Positions 1 to 7,407 of a DNA stretch of 11,669 nucleotides are shown piece after piece. Source of the DNA: Gammaproteobacteria bacterium (lineage in GTDB: Bacteria > Pseudomonadota > Gammaproteobacteria > Xanthomonadales > Marinicellaceae). The notes under the pieces are model-generated. The model had not been told where the DNA came from. It saw only the letters and a list, made by a program, of their open reading frames with translations, and did no database searches. The position numbers and the translations under genes are program-made. Numbering within the stretch: the first letter of the stretch is position 1; each line of letters begins with the position of its first letter. The DNA is taken from NCBI GenBank assembly GCA_030426705.1, contig JAUHXW010000068.1, positions 1-11,669 of the forward strand. Direction: 5' to 3'.

Positions 1-2
1 AC

Positions 3-374
3 TTTTCAAAAATTGTTGAACAACATAATCAAATGTTTAACGACAGCAAGCATGCCCTTGAGTCTGACCGCAAACCTGACTTAACCGGCTTGTTTGTGTT
101 CAATAATCAGGTTTTTGCATTACATCGCAACGCTTATGTTATTCATGAGCTGATAAAAAACGAGCAGGGGCAATACCAGGAAGGCCAATCATGGTCCTTT
201 GAGCATATTGTCAAACACCCTGATTATGTTTACCAGGACATGACTTTTGGTCATGCTGAAGGGTTGGCAGTTGATGAGGAACACTTCTACATTGTGCTGG
301 ATAACAATGGAATATCAAAATTGAAAAACCCCAATGACAAAAGGCCTTTGTTAATCAAAGCCAAACGTAAATGA
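3..374 (+). CDS. C-terminal part of a predicted beta-propeller / esterase-like protein (5' end outside window)
   Basis: The reading frame is open to the left edge: codons from position 3 read through without a stop before the first ATG at 33, so this is probably the 3' end of a longer gene and the ATG at 33 is internal. The visible tail has alternating short beta-strand-like stretches and ends with a GHAEGLAVDEEHFYIVLDNNG stretch followed by a basic KRPLLIKAKRK end. From memory, an 'AEG(I/L)A.D...Y(I/V)VLDNNG...RPLL' ending resembles the last blade of esterase-like phytase or SdiA-regulated-like beta-propeller proteins; this is weak family recognition, not proof. No catalytic residues can be assigned. 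Its stop codon lies inside the 3' end of the oppositely oriented M28 peptidase gene (24-base tail-to-tail overlap). Coding status is fairly sure; function is uncertain. Confidence 0.55.
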   Translation, partial: FSKIVEQHNQMFNDSKHALESDRKPDLTGLFVFNNQVFALHRNAYVIHELIKNEQGQYQEGQSWSFEHIVKHPDYVYQDMTFGHAEGLAVDEEHFYIVLDNNGISKLKNPNDKRPLLIKAKRK

Positions 375-2639
375 TTGTACCGTTATGGTGTTGTCAGATT
401 TGATGAAAGGTTTGGGGATTTGAGTTTCCGGCCTTGGTTCCAGTTTAAATTCAGCCCGATCCAATAAATCAGTGGTATGGGTTTGCACTTGCCAATTGAT
501 TTGTTGACCTGGAGACAAGGTCAGTCGCAATGTGATTTGTTTTTTACCATCGAAGTAGTAGTGTAACAATCGATCACCCGCAAGAATTTCTAAAGGTTCG
601 GTAAAAATGGCATTTCTGTTATCAATGCTCATTTTGTTTACTGTCAACGGTGTCTTGCTGTAAATTTCAAGGATTTCTGTTTCATAATGTGCATTTAAAG
701 TGATTTCAATCACAGGTTTATCCATGCCTCCCAATAATTTTTTTGCCTTTATTTCAATGCCTTTAATGGGCTCAGGGTTTTCCATTTGACTCAGGTTCTT
801 TAAAGGTTTTTTATAGTGTTTGCGAAAATCTTTGAGGCTTATGTCGCTGTCGGCGTTTCCAAAAAGTTCTTCATTCCAGCCTGAATTAACGGTGTCATAA
901 TTAAAGAAATAGCCTTTATCCTGGTCCAAATCATATAAGTAGGAAAGACTGGTCGGTAAAGGGTGCTGTTTGCTGATGGTTGGGTTTTGTTCAAAATGCC
1001 AAGCCAAATAAGCCAAAGGTAACAACAAAACAGCGAAAGTAGTGCCGATTGCTGGTTTGCTGTTAAACAGCGGTGAGAACAAAGCCAACAAAGCAGTAAC
1101 AATCACCGCAGTTAAGGGCAGGGCTCTGATGCCAAGTGCTATGGGGAAGTTAATCAGCAGTGAACCAAGCAGGACAAAGGCAACGACCGCAAAAAGGGCA
1201 GCAAAACTATCGGCTTGTTTTGGGATGAAAATTTGCACAGCCAACAACAGCACTGATAAAACCACTGGCCAAACCAGCAAACCACTCCCAGGCAAGACAT
1301 AGCAGGCTGGAAAAATGATGACTAACCACAACAGCACATTGGCAAAAGACTTGGCCAGCTTTTGTCTGTGATTGAACCAAGCCAAAACACTGGCGGTTAT
1401 GATGGCACCGCTGAATAAAACAGCCCCAATCACGTGGTGACCAGAATAAGGGAAACCTTGTAATATGTCATTGAATTCAGGATAAATGGCATACAGAATT
1501 TTAATTAACAACCAGCACCATAAATAGGTGGCAGCCAATGCAGTTAGCATAGGGTTGAATGCGGTTAACAATGATTTCATGGCCAAATGTTTGCGACTTA
1601 CAGCAACGGTTAATAATCCGATAAAAGCCAACATCGAAACAATCAACAGCACCCAGGTAATGGCTGTATCATAGCTGACCAAACCCATCATGGGCACATT
1701 GAAATAAACCAAAGAGGTCTCTGTTACCATTTGACTGAGATCTGTTTGGGCAAGGTGATTCAGCAAACTATAAAATTGTATGGTTTCGTGAGCCAGGGTA
1801 TTGAGTGACAGGTTTTCCAGGTTATCCCTTTGGGTGTGGTAATTGAAGTGGTTATCAATAAATGCGAAGTTAAAACCATTGATTTTGGCATTGCGGTTAA
1901 ATGGTGTTAAATCTGTATCGTTGGGCAGCATCCGATAGATTTCATAATGCAGCGAAGTGGTGACCGGCATGGGCACCTTGGCTGCTTTAAAATGCTCAAT
2001 CAAGGCTTTGTTACCACCCACGGTTTCAGGCCACATCATCGAAGGTCCACTGGTACCTCTCGCTTCCAGATTGATGATTAAACCGATGTCATGATAAACA
2101 AGTTGTTCGTTGATAAAGGCATGCGCGCCCAATAAACCGGGTTCTTCAGCATCAGTAAAAAGGATTATGATGTCATTGCGTGGTGCTTCTTTCGACTTCA
2201 ACATGGCATTGATACTTTCAAGAATGATGGCAATACCGCTGGCGTCATCACCGGCACCGGTAGCAGAAAACTTGGCGGTATCATAGTGAGCCATCAGTAA
2301 TAATGACTTGTTATCAGGTTGGCTGCCTGGATAGGTGGCAATGATATTCCTGATTGGAGCGGCTGTGTGGTTTTTACTGTTGAAGCTGATAGATTTTTGT
2401 AAGGAAACACTCAAACCCATTTTGTTGAGTTCGCGTTTGAGATAATGCTCTGCATCATCGTGAAAGTATTCACCAACTGCTCTTGGTCCCTGGGTTAATT
2501 GGTCAATGTGCTTGATGACGTTTTCAAAAAACAAGCCATCATAGTACAAATCAGGTGCGGTGTTGGATGGGTAGCTGATTTGGTAACTTCCCCAGGAAAT
2601 GATTGCAAACAACAAGACGTAAAAAGTATTTTTTAACAT
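351..2639 (-). CDS. Membrane-anchored M28-family zinc metallopeptidase (ERMP1/Pff1-like architecture)
   Basis: Residues are counted from the ATG at 2639 (762 aa). Residues about 3-21 form a hydrophobic signal anchor. The M28 aminopeptidase-like domain follows, with the expected di-zinc and catalytic residues: His118 in MAHYDT, Asp131/132 in GAGDDASG, Glu165-Glu166 in TDAEEPG, Glu192 in NLEARG and His268 in NYHTQRDN. About eight hydrophobic segments then run from roughly 326 to 548, ending in a soluble domain of about 210 residues. This plan (peptidase, multi-pass membrane part, C-terminal domain) is that of eukaryotic ERMP1 and yeast vacuolar Pff1 and of many gammaproteobacterial homologues; the catalytic domain should face the periplasm. 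The substrate is unknown. A TTG two codons upstream (2645) is also possible, but neither start has a clear SD; I prefer the ATG because the anchor begins right after it. It lies 55 bases downstream of murA on the same strand and probably shares its transcript. Confidence 0.9.
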   Translation of the reverse strand: MLKNTFYVLLFAIISWGSYQISYPSNTAPDLYYDGLFFENVIKHIDQLTQGPRAVGEYFHDDAEHYLKRELNKMGLSVSLQKSISFNSKNHTAAPIRNIIATYPGSQPDNKSLLLMAHYDTAKFSATGAGDDASGIAIILESINAMLKSKEAPRNDIIILFTDAEEPGLLGAHAFINEQLVYHDIGLIINLEARGTSGPSMMWPETVGGNKALIEHFKAAKVPMPVTTSLHYEIYRMLPNDTDLTPFNRNAKINGFNFAFIDNHFNYHTQRDNLENLSLNTLAHETIQFYSLLNHLAQTDLSQMVTETSLVYFNVPMMGLVSYDTAITWVLLIVSMLAFIGLLTVAVSRKHLAMKSLLTAFNPMLTALAATYLWCWLLIKILYAIYPEFNDILQGFPYSGHHVIGAVLFSGAIITASVLAWFNHRQKLAKSFANVLLWLVIIFPACYVLPGSGLLVWPVVLSVLLLAVQIFIPKQADSFAALFAVVAFVLLGSLLINFPIALGIRALPLTAVIVTALLALFSPLFNSKPAIGTTFAVLLLPLAYLAWHFEQNPTISKQHPLPTSLSYLYDLDQDKGYFFNYDTVNSGWNEELFGNADSDISLKDFRKHYKKPLKNLSQMENPEPIKGIEIKAKKLLGGMDKPVIEITLNAHYETEILEIYSKTPLTVNKMSIDNRNAIFTEPLEILAGDRLLHYYFDGKKQITLRLTLSPGQQINWQVQTHTTDLLDRAEFKLEPRPETQIPKPFIKSDNTITVQSFTFGFD

Positions 2640-2694
2640 GGCCAAAGTTTTGGTAACAAGCAGTTATCATAACTCAGACCGTCTATTTGCTTGG

Positions 2695-3948
2695 TTATTT
2701 TCTGATGATTTTTGCACCCAGCTGGTTCATTTTTTCTTCAATCGCTTCATAACCACGATCAATGTAGTGGATGTCATGCACGTCCGTATTGCCGCTGGCT
2801 GCCAATCCAGCCAATACCAGCGAAGCCGAAGCTCGAAGGTCAGTTGCTGTTACTGGGGCGCCACTGAGTTGTTCCACGCCTTTAATCACTGCCTGATTGC
2901 CTTCCACATGAATGTTGGCACCCATGCGGTTCAACTCCTCTACATGCATAAAACGGTTTTCAAATAAGGTTTCGGTGATGTGACTGGTGCCGTCTGCAAT
3001 GGCATTCAAAGCACAAAATTGTGCCTGCATGTCGGTTGGGAAAGCAGGGTGGGGCGCTGTTCTGATGTCAACCGGTTGCGGTCTTTTGCCATGCATGTTC
3101 AAAGTGACACTGTTGTCTGTGGTAAGGATTTCTGCGCCAGTTTCGATCAATTTGCTCAAAACAGCATCCAAGTCATCATTACAGCTGTTGTGTATGGTTA
3201 CAGAACCACCAGTGATGGCCGCAGCCACTAAAAACGTACCAATTTCAATGCGATCGGGCATCACTTCATGGCTGGTGCCAAACAGCTGATCCTTGCCCTG
3301 AACATATATTTTGGAAGTGCCTTCACCGCTGATTTCTGCGCCCATGGCTTTCAAGTACTTGGCCAAATCTACCACTTCTGGTTCAATGGCTGCATTCTCA
3401 ATCAAGGTTTCGCCTTGTGCCAGCGTGGCGGCAATCAGAATGTTCTCAGTGCCAGTTACTGTGACTTTTTCCATCACAATGCGATTGCCTTGCAAACGGT
3501 CACAAGAAGCATGGATATAACCATCATGGACATCTATTTTGGCACCCATGGCTTGCAATCCCTTGATGTGCAAATCCACAGGGCGAGCCCCGATGGGACA
3601 ACCACCAGGTAAGGAAACTTTGGCTCGACCATATCGCGCCACCAAAGGGCCCAAGGCCAAAATGGAAGCACGCATGGTTTTCACCGTTTCATATGGGGCT
3701 GTTTGATTGTGTAAATTGTCAGTGCAAATGGTGATGTCAGCATGGTGGTCAACGGTTAATTCTGCACCCATTTGTGCCAACAATTGATTCATGGTGGTTA
3801 CATCATGTAAATGTGGCACGTGCTTGATGTGAGATTCACCCTGGCCAACGATGGTGGCTGCCAAAATGGGTAAAACAGCATTTTTAGCGCCTGAGGCAGT
3901 GATTTCACCGTTGATTCGATGTCCGCCAGTGATGGTGATTTTTTCCAT
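2695..3948 (-). CDS. murA: UDP-N-acetylglucosamine 1-carboxyvinyltransferase (MurA)
   Basis: This enzyme transfers enolpyruvate from PEP to UDP-GlcNAc, the first committed step of peptidoglycan precursor synthesis, in the cytoplasm. The 417-residue length is normal. Visible signatures are Lys22-Asn23 in the N-terminal SGAKNAVLP motif, the catalytic-loop Cys117 in LPGGCPIGARPVDLH (a Cys, not the fosfomycin-insensitive Asp variant), Asp306 in PAFPTDMQAQ, and Arg398 in the C-terminal IDRGYEAIEEKM segment. The repeated 'MGA' inside-out alpha/beta elements of the EPT fold are present. The ATG at 3948 is preceded by an AGGA SD seven bases upstream that lies in the end of ibaG; the ibaG stop is only two bases away, suggesting translational coupling. 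The ibaG-murA pairing matches many gammaproteobacteria. As a fosfomycin target with the Cys form, it is expected to be drug-sensitive; that is inference. Confidence 0.98.
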   Translation of the reverse strand: MEKITITGGHRINGEITASGAKNAVLPILAATIVGQGESHIKHVPHLHDVTTMNQLLAQMGAELTVDHHADITICTDNLHNQTAPYETVKTMRASILALGPLVARYGRAKVSLPGGCPIGARPVDLHIKGLQAMGAKIDVHDGYIHASCDRLQGNRIVMEKVTVTGTENILIAATLAQGETLIENAAIEPEVVDLAKYLKAMGAEISGEGTSKIYVQGKDQLFGTSHEVMPDRIEIGTFLVAAAITGGSVTIHNSCNDDLDAVLSKLIETGAEILTTDNSVTLNMHGKRPQPVDIRTAPHPAFPTDMQAQFCALNAIADGTSHITETLFENRFMHVEELNRMGANIHVEGNQAVIKGVEQLSGAPVTATDLRASASLVLAGLAASGNTDVHDIHYIDRGYEAIEEKMNQLGAKIIRK

Positions 3949-3950
3949 GT

Positions 3951-4199
3951 TCAGTCCTGTTGTTTGATTTGTTGGTATTCTTCAGGGGTGTAGGCTTTGA
4001 TGCTTAAAGCGTGAATGTCTGCAATCATGTGATCGCCCAAAGCTTGATAAATCAGGCGATGTCTTTTGATTTTCATCATGCCAGTGAATTCATTAGACAC
4101 CAATAAGGCTTCATAATGCCGCTGATCTTCGCCATAGACTTCAATGTGCTCGCAATTTATCTGTGCCGTTAGTAATTTTTTGACTTCGTTCGGGTGCAT
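3951..4199 (-). CDS. ibaG: BolA-family iron-sulfur/acid-stress regulator IbaG
   Basis: An 82-residue BolA-like protein. It has the small alpha/beta fold pattern: helix MHPNEVKKLL, strand IEVYGEDQRHYEALLVS, and the conserved basic RHRLIYQALGDHM...IHALSIKAYTPEEY core. BolA/IbaG proteins pair with monothiol glutaredoxins through a bridging [2Fe-2S] cluster; the usual conserved His of this class corresponds to the His in IHALSIKAYTP. The location immediately upstream of murA, with only two bases between the genes, identifies it as the IbaG (YrbA) subgroup rather than BolA itself. In E. coli ibaG is preceded by mlaFEDCB; here it is the first gene of its unit and directly faces yrbG. No clear SD precedes the ATG at 4199. 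Confidence 0.93.
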   Translation of the reverse strand: MHPNEVKKLLTAQINCEHIEVYGEDQRHYEALLVSNEFTGMMKIKRHRLIYQALGDHMIADIHALSIKAYTPEEYQQIKQQD

Positions 4200-4377
4200 G
4201 AATCGTTATTGTTTGTTGTGAGGTGGCATTATCTTGTAAAATAGTCCGTTTATAAAGTGGTTGCAGAAAATTTATTGCAATCAATACCCAATTTAAAAGG
4301 CTGTTAACAACTGTTTCATGAATTTTTGACCTGAGACAGGGTATTTTAGAGGTCTGTACAAAGGAAAAAACTGATTT
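4200..4377. promoter_or_regulatory. Divergent intergenic region between ibaG and yrbG, with candidate overlapping promoters and a dyad
   Basis: This 178-base non-coding stretch must drive both ibaG-murA leftward and the yrbG-lpt operon rightward. A rightward sigma70-like candidate is TTGTTG at 4213-4218, an 18-base spacer, then TAAAAT at 4237-4242. A leftward candidate is CTGCAA (plus strand 4261-4266), a 17-base spacer, then TATTTT (plus strand 4238-4243), so the two -10 elements would lie on top of each other. Both are only moderate matches. The imperfect palindrome at 4261-4280 (arms TTGCA/TGCAA around a central AAATTT) overlaps the leftward -35. yrbG has an AAGGA SD at 4361-4365, with a rather long 12-base spacer. 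The promoters are predictions from consensus only. Confidence 0.45.
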
Positions 4378-5346
4378 ATGTTGGAATCATTGAGTTATTT
4401 GGTGATTGGTCTGGTACTGCTCATCATTGCTGCCGACAAATTTGTATTAGGAGCTGCATCAACAGCCAAACACATGGGGGTTTCCACCATGCTGGTTGGT
4501 TTGATTATTGTGGGTTTTGGTACTTCTGCACCAGAAATGGTGGTTTCTGCCATTGCTTCTTTCAAAGGTAATTCCGGCCTGGCATTGGGTAATGCTGTGG
4601 GATCGAATATCACTAACATTGCACTGGTATTGGGCGCTGGATTATTGATTGTGCCCATGAGTATCCAATCACAAACCATCAAAAGGGAAATGCCTATATT
4701 GTTGATAGTCAGCTTGTTGGTGCTGTTTTTGTTGATGGATTTGGAGTTGAGCTTTCTCGATGGCGTAGTGATGATCATTGCCATGTTGGTGGTTACAGGA
4801 TTTTTGACCATCATTGGTATCAAAGGTGATCGGGATGAGTTCAGTGATGAAATAGAAGCTGAATTTGATTTGGATATCAGCTTAAAAAAAGCCTCCATAT
4901 TGTTGGTGTTTGGTATTGTGTTTTTACCGATTGCATCGCAATTGATGGTCAAAGGCGCAACTGACATTGCTGTACACTTTGGCGTTTCTGATATGGTCAT
5001 TGGGTTGACCATTGTTGCTTTAGGGACTTCGTTACCTGAACTGGCAGCGATGATAGCCAGCGCTTTAAAAAAGGAACATGATTTGGCCATCGGAAATATT
5101 GTAGGCTCCAATATTTTTAACTTATTGGGTGTCATTGGTATTTCAGGCATGATCAGAGATTATTCTTTCACTGCACACTTTATCCAATATGATTATTTTT
5201 ACATGCTGGTGCTGACTGTGTTTTTGTTTTTGGCATCGGTTTACTTTGTCTTGAAAGATCGGTTTATTTCACGGATGATTGGTGTGGTTTTACTGGTTCT
5301 GTATGTTTCATACATGATATGGTTGTACATGAGTAAAGGCATATGA
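4378..5346 (+). CDS. yrbG: Calcium/sodium antiporter of the CaCA family (YrbG-like)
   Basis: A 322-residue inner-membrane protein made of two homologous halves, each with about five hydrophobic helices, as in K+-independent Ca2+/Na+ exchangers. The two inverted alpha repeats are clear: GTSAPE at 48-53 with GNAVGSN at 71-77, and GTSLPE at 216-221 with GNIVGSN at 239-245. The acidic residues Glu53 and Glu221 are the expected cation ligands. A short acidic cytoplasmic loop at about 150-168 (rich in Asp and Glu) separates the halves. It is the first gene of the LPS operon, as in E. coli, and its TGA overlaps the kdsD ATG (ATGA). Its direct role in LPS export has not been shown in relatives; divalent cation supply is a plausible link. 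Confidence 0.95.
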   Translation: MLESLSYLVIGLVLLIIAADKFVLGAASTAKHMGVSTMLVGLIIVGFGTSAPEMVVSAIASFKGNSGLALGNAVGSNITNIALVLGAGLLIVPMSIQSQTIKREMPILLIVSLLVLFLLMDLELSFLDGVVMIIAMLVVTGFLTIIGIKGDRDEFSDEIEAEFDLDISLKKASILLVFGIVFLPIASQLMVKGATDIAVHFGVSDMVIGLTIVALGTSLPELAAMIASALKKEHDLAIGNIVGSNIFNLLGVIGISGMIRDYSFTAHFIQYDYFYMLVLTVFLFLASVYFVLKDRFISRMIGVVLLVLYVSYMIWLYMSKGI

Positions 5347-6323
5347 ATCAATTTTCTGACGATAAAATACTTGCCCTCGGGCATCAGGTCTTTGACGTTG
5401 AATTAGTTGGTTTACAACAGTTAAAGCAAAGAATAGGTGGTGATTTTGTTACAGCCATTCAGCTGATGATGGAATGCAAAGGCCATGTTGTGGTCATTGG
5501 CATGGGTAAATCAGGTCACATTGGTAATAAAATTTCAGCCACATTGGCTTCTACCGGTACGCCTTCATTTTTTGTCCATCCAGGTGAAGCCAGTCATGGC
5601 GATTTGGGGATGATTACCGCTGGAGACTTGGTGTTGGCCATTTCCAATTCAGGAGAAACTGAAGAGGTGCTGACCATCTTGCCGATGATAAAACGCATGG
5701 GTGTTAAGCTGATTTCAATGACCGGTCGTCCACAGTCCAATTTGGCCATTAATTCAGACGTGCACTTGGATATTTCTGTGGCTGAGGAAGCCTGCCCATT
5801 GGGCCTGGCACCTACAGCCAGCACCACTGCAACACTTGTCATGGGTGATGCAGTCGCTGTGACCTTGTTGGAATTGCGTGGCTTTACCAAAGAGGATTTT
5901 GCCATGTCTCATCCTGCCGGCTCATTAGGGAAACGTTTGTTGCTCGGCATAGAAGACGTGATGCGCACAGGTGATGCCGTTCCCAAAGTGCCAGGTGATG
6001 CCAGTTTCAAAGAGGCCTTGGTTGAAATGAATCAAAAAGGTTTGGGAATGACGGCGATTGTCAATCAGCAAAACAATGTTACTGGCGTGTTTACTGATGG
6101 CGACTTGCGACGAACATTGAATCAATTAGAACATGTCCAGGAACAAACAATGGCAGAATTGGCCACACCCAATCCCATATTGATTCATCACAAGAAAATG
6201 GCTGTGGAAGCTGCGCAAATTATGGAAGAACATAAAATTCATTCTTTATTGGTTGTTGATGACAACAAAACATTGATTGGTGCGCTGAATATTCATGATT
6301 TATTGCGAGCGGGAGTGGTCTGA
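5343..6323 (+). CDS. kdsD: Arabinose-5-phosphate isomerase (KpsF/GutQ family)
   Basis: It converts ribulose-5-phosphate to arabinose-5-phosphate, the first step of Kdo synthesis for LPS inner core. The 326-residue protein has an N-terminal SIS sugar-isomerase domain (about 35-185) and two CBS domains (about 206-265 and 270-326). The residues corresponding to the E. coli KdsD active site are present: Lys56 in GMGKSGHIG, Glu108 after the SNSGET motif, Glu149 in the EACPLGLAPT motif, and His190 in SHPAGSLGKRLL. The CBS pair probably senses a nucleotide or sugar ligand. It starts by a 4-base ATGA overlap with yrbG and ends in a TGATG overlap with kdsC, so translation is probably coupled. Confidence 0.97.
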   Translation: MNQFSDDKILALGHQVFDVELVGLQQLKQRIGGDFVTAIQLMMECKGHVVVIGMGKSGHIGNKISATLASTGTPSFFVHPGEASHGDLGMITAGDLVLAISNSGETEEVLTILPMIKRMGVKLISMTGRPQSNLAINSDVHLDISVAEEACPLGLAPTASTTATLVMGDAVAVTLLELRGFTKEDFAMSHPAGSLGKRLLLGIEDVMRTGDAVPKVPGDASFKEALVEMNQKGLGMTAIVNQQNNVTGVFTDGDLRRTLNQLEHVQEQTMAELATPNPILIHHKKMAVEAAQIMEEHKIHSLLVVDDNKTLIGALNIHDLLRAGVV

Positions 6324-6853
6324 TGGCTTTTGATGAAAAAATAACTGCTCTGGCCAGCCAGATTAAATTGGTGATATTTGATGTGGACGGTGTTTTGACC
6401 GATGGTGGCCTGTACTTCACAGATGATGGTCGCGAAATCAAAAAATTTAATGTCAAAGACGGTCTAGGTATTTCTATTTTGGTTAAAAAGGGCATTGAAG
6501 TGGCGGTTATTACCGGCAGAAATTCGGTGATAGTGGCAGAAAGGATGAAATCTTTGGGTGTCAACCATGTCTATCAAGGCAGAATGAACAAACTGGAAAC
6601 CTACGAAAATTTAAAAAAGGCATTGCAAATTGCTGATGAGCAAGTGGCTTTTGTGGGTGATGACATCATTGACTTGCCAATTATGAAGCATTGTGGCTTG
6701 TCTGTTGCCGTTGCTGATGCTCATGATGAAGTGCTGAATCAAGCCAATTTGGTTTTGAGTAAATGCGGTGGTGCAGGTGCCGCACGTGAATTGTGTGATT
6801 TAATCATGCACTCGCAAGGTATCACCCATGATTTCACAGGTGGACAACAATAA
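6323..6853 (+). CDS. kdsC: 3-deoxy-D-manno-octulosonate 8-phosphate phosphatase (KdsC)
   Basis: HAD-superfamily phosphatase that removes phosphate from Kdo-8-phosphate to give free Kdo for CMP activation by KdsB. The 176-residue size, without a large cap, is typical of the tetrameric C0-type KdsC. HAD motif I is FDVDGVLTDG, with nucleophile Asp20 and acid/base Asp22. Motif II is in VITGRNS (Thr64, Arg66). Motif III lysine lies near MNKLETY, and motif IV is VGDDIIDLPIM (Asp113-Asp114). The GGAGAARELCDLI C-terminal tail, which closes over the neighbouring active site in this family, is present. Start and stop both overlap neighbours by one base (TGATG, TAATG). Confidence 0.97.
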   Translation: MAFDEKITALASQIKLVIFDVDGVLTDGGLYFTDDGREIKKFNVKDGLGISILVKKGIEVAVITGRNSVIVAERMKSLGVNHVYQGRMNKLETYENLKKALQIADEQVAFVGDDIIDLPIMKHCGLSVAVADAHDEVLNQANLVLSKCGGAGAARELCDLIMHSQGITHDFTGGQQ

Positions 6854-7407
6854 TGAGCAATTCGGGCAAATGGCTACAATTGATTGTGTTTGCTTTGTTG
6901 GCTTTGCTCAGTTATGGTGTTTATGAGCGGTTCTTCGGTCAAGCCAGTGACATCCAATATGAACCCTTTACCAAGGGATACTCTTTGGAAGGTGTTATTT
7001 TAAAAACAAGTGATGCTGATGGACGCATCATCAGTACCATAGAATCCCCCGCCATTGTTCACTATGCTGATACCGAAATATCAGTGGTCACAGAACCCAA
7101 ATACACTTTACATCAGCCTAATGGTGATTGGATTTTTCAATCAAAAAAAGGTGAAATCAGTGCAGATCAAAGCGAGCTGTACTTTCCTGGAAAAGTTAAT
7201 TTATTGCTCGACTCCAAGTCACAAGAAAGGGTGGCAATTGATACCAGTGATTTACGGGTTGATGTCAACAACAAAACAGGTCGAGGGCAGGGTGTTATCA
7301 ATGTGATTAAACCTGGTATGCTGATGACTGGAACAGGCTCAGTCATTGATTTCAATAATGAGAGTATCGAAGTTTTGGAAGATTTATATGCAGAATTTGA
7401 AAATTAG
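6853..7407 (+). CDS. lptC: LPS export system inner-membrane protein LptC
   Basis: A 184-residue bitopic protein with a short cytoplasmic N-terminus, one membrane segment at about 7-24 (LQLIVFALLALLSYGVY) and a periplasmic beta-jellyroll domain. LptC receives LPS from LptB2FG and hands it to LptA. Sequence conservation in this family is low; identification rests on size, topology, the jellyroll-like region with 'GYSLEGVILKT' near the start and 'GKGRG'-type turn ('KTGRGQGVINVIKPG') near residues 140-155, and its exact position between kdsC and lptA. Its ATG overlaps the kdsC stop by one base, and its last 20 bases encode the start of lptA. Confidence 0.92.
   Translation: MSNSGKWLQLIVFALLALLSYGVYERFFGQASDIQYEPFTKGYSLEGVILKTSDADGRIISTIESPAIVHYADTEISVVTEPKYTLHQPNGDWIFQSKKGEISADQSELYFPGKVNLLLDSKSQERVAIDTSDLRVDVNNKTGRGQGVINVIKPGMLMTGTGSVIDFNNESIEVLEDLYAEFEN

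Noticed and set aside
2640..2645. TTG at 2643-2645 as the start of the M28 peptidase gene
   Set aside because: It adds only two residues, is a rarer start codon, and has no better SD than the ATG at 2637-2639.
2662..2674. Small palindrome AGTTATCATAACT between murA and the M28 gene
   Set aside because: One-base centre and AT-rich; too short and common to call an operator without conservation data.
2638..3612. Several plus-strand frames opposite murA
   Set aside because: They lie entirely opposite a fully conserved murA and show no family motifs or own SD.
4395..5150. Long open frame (251 codons) on the minus strand opposite yrbG
   Set aside because: It mirrors the hydrophobic codons of yrbG; its translation is low-complexity Ser/Thr/Ile/Met/Asn text with no recognisable domain, while yrbG has both antiporter repeats.
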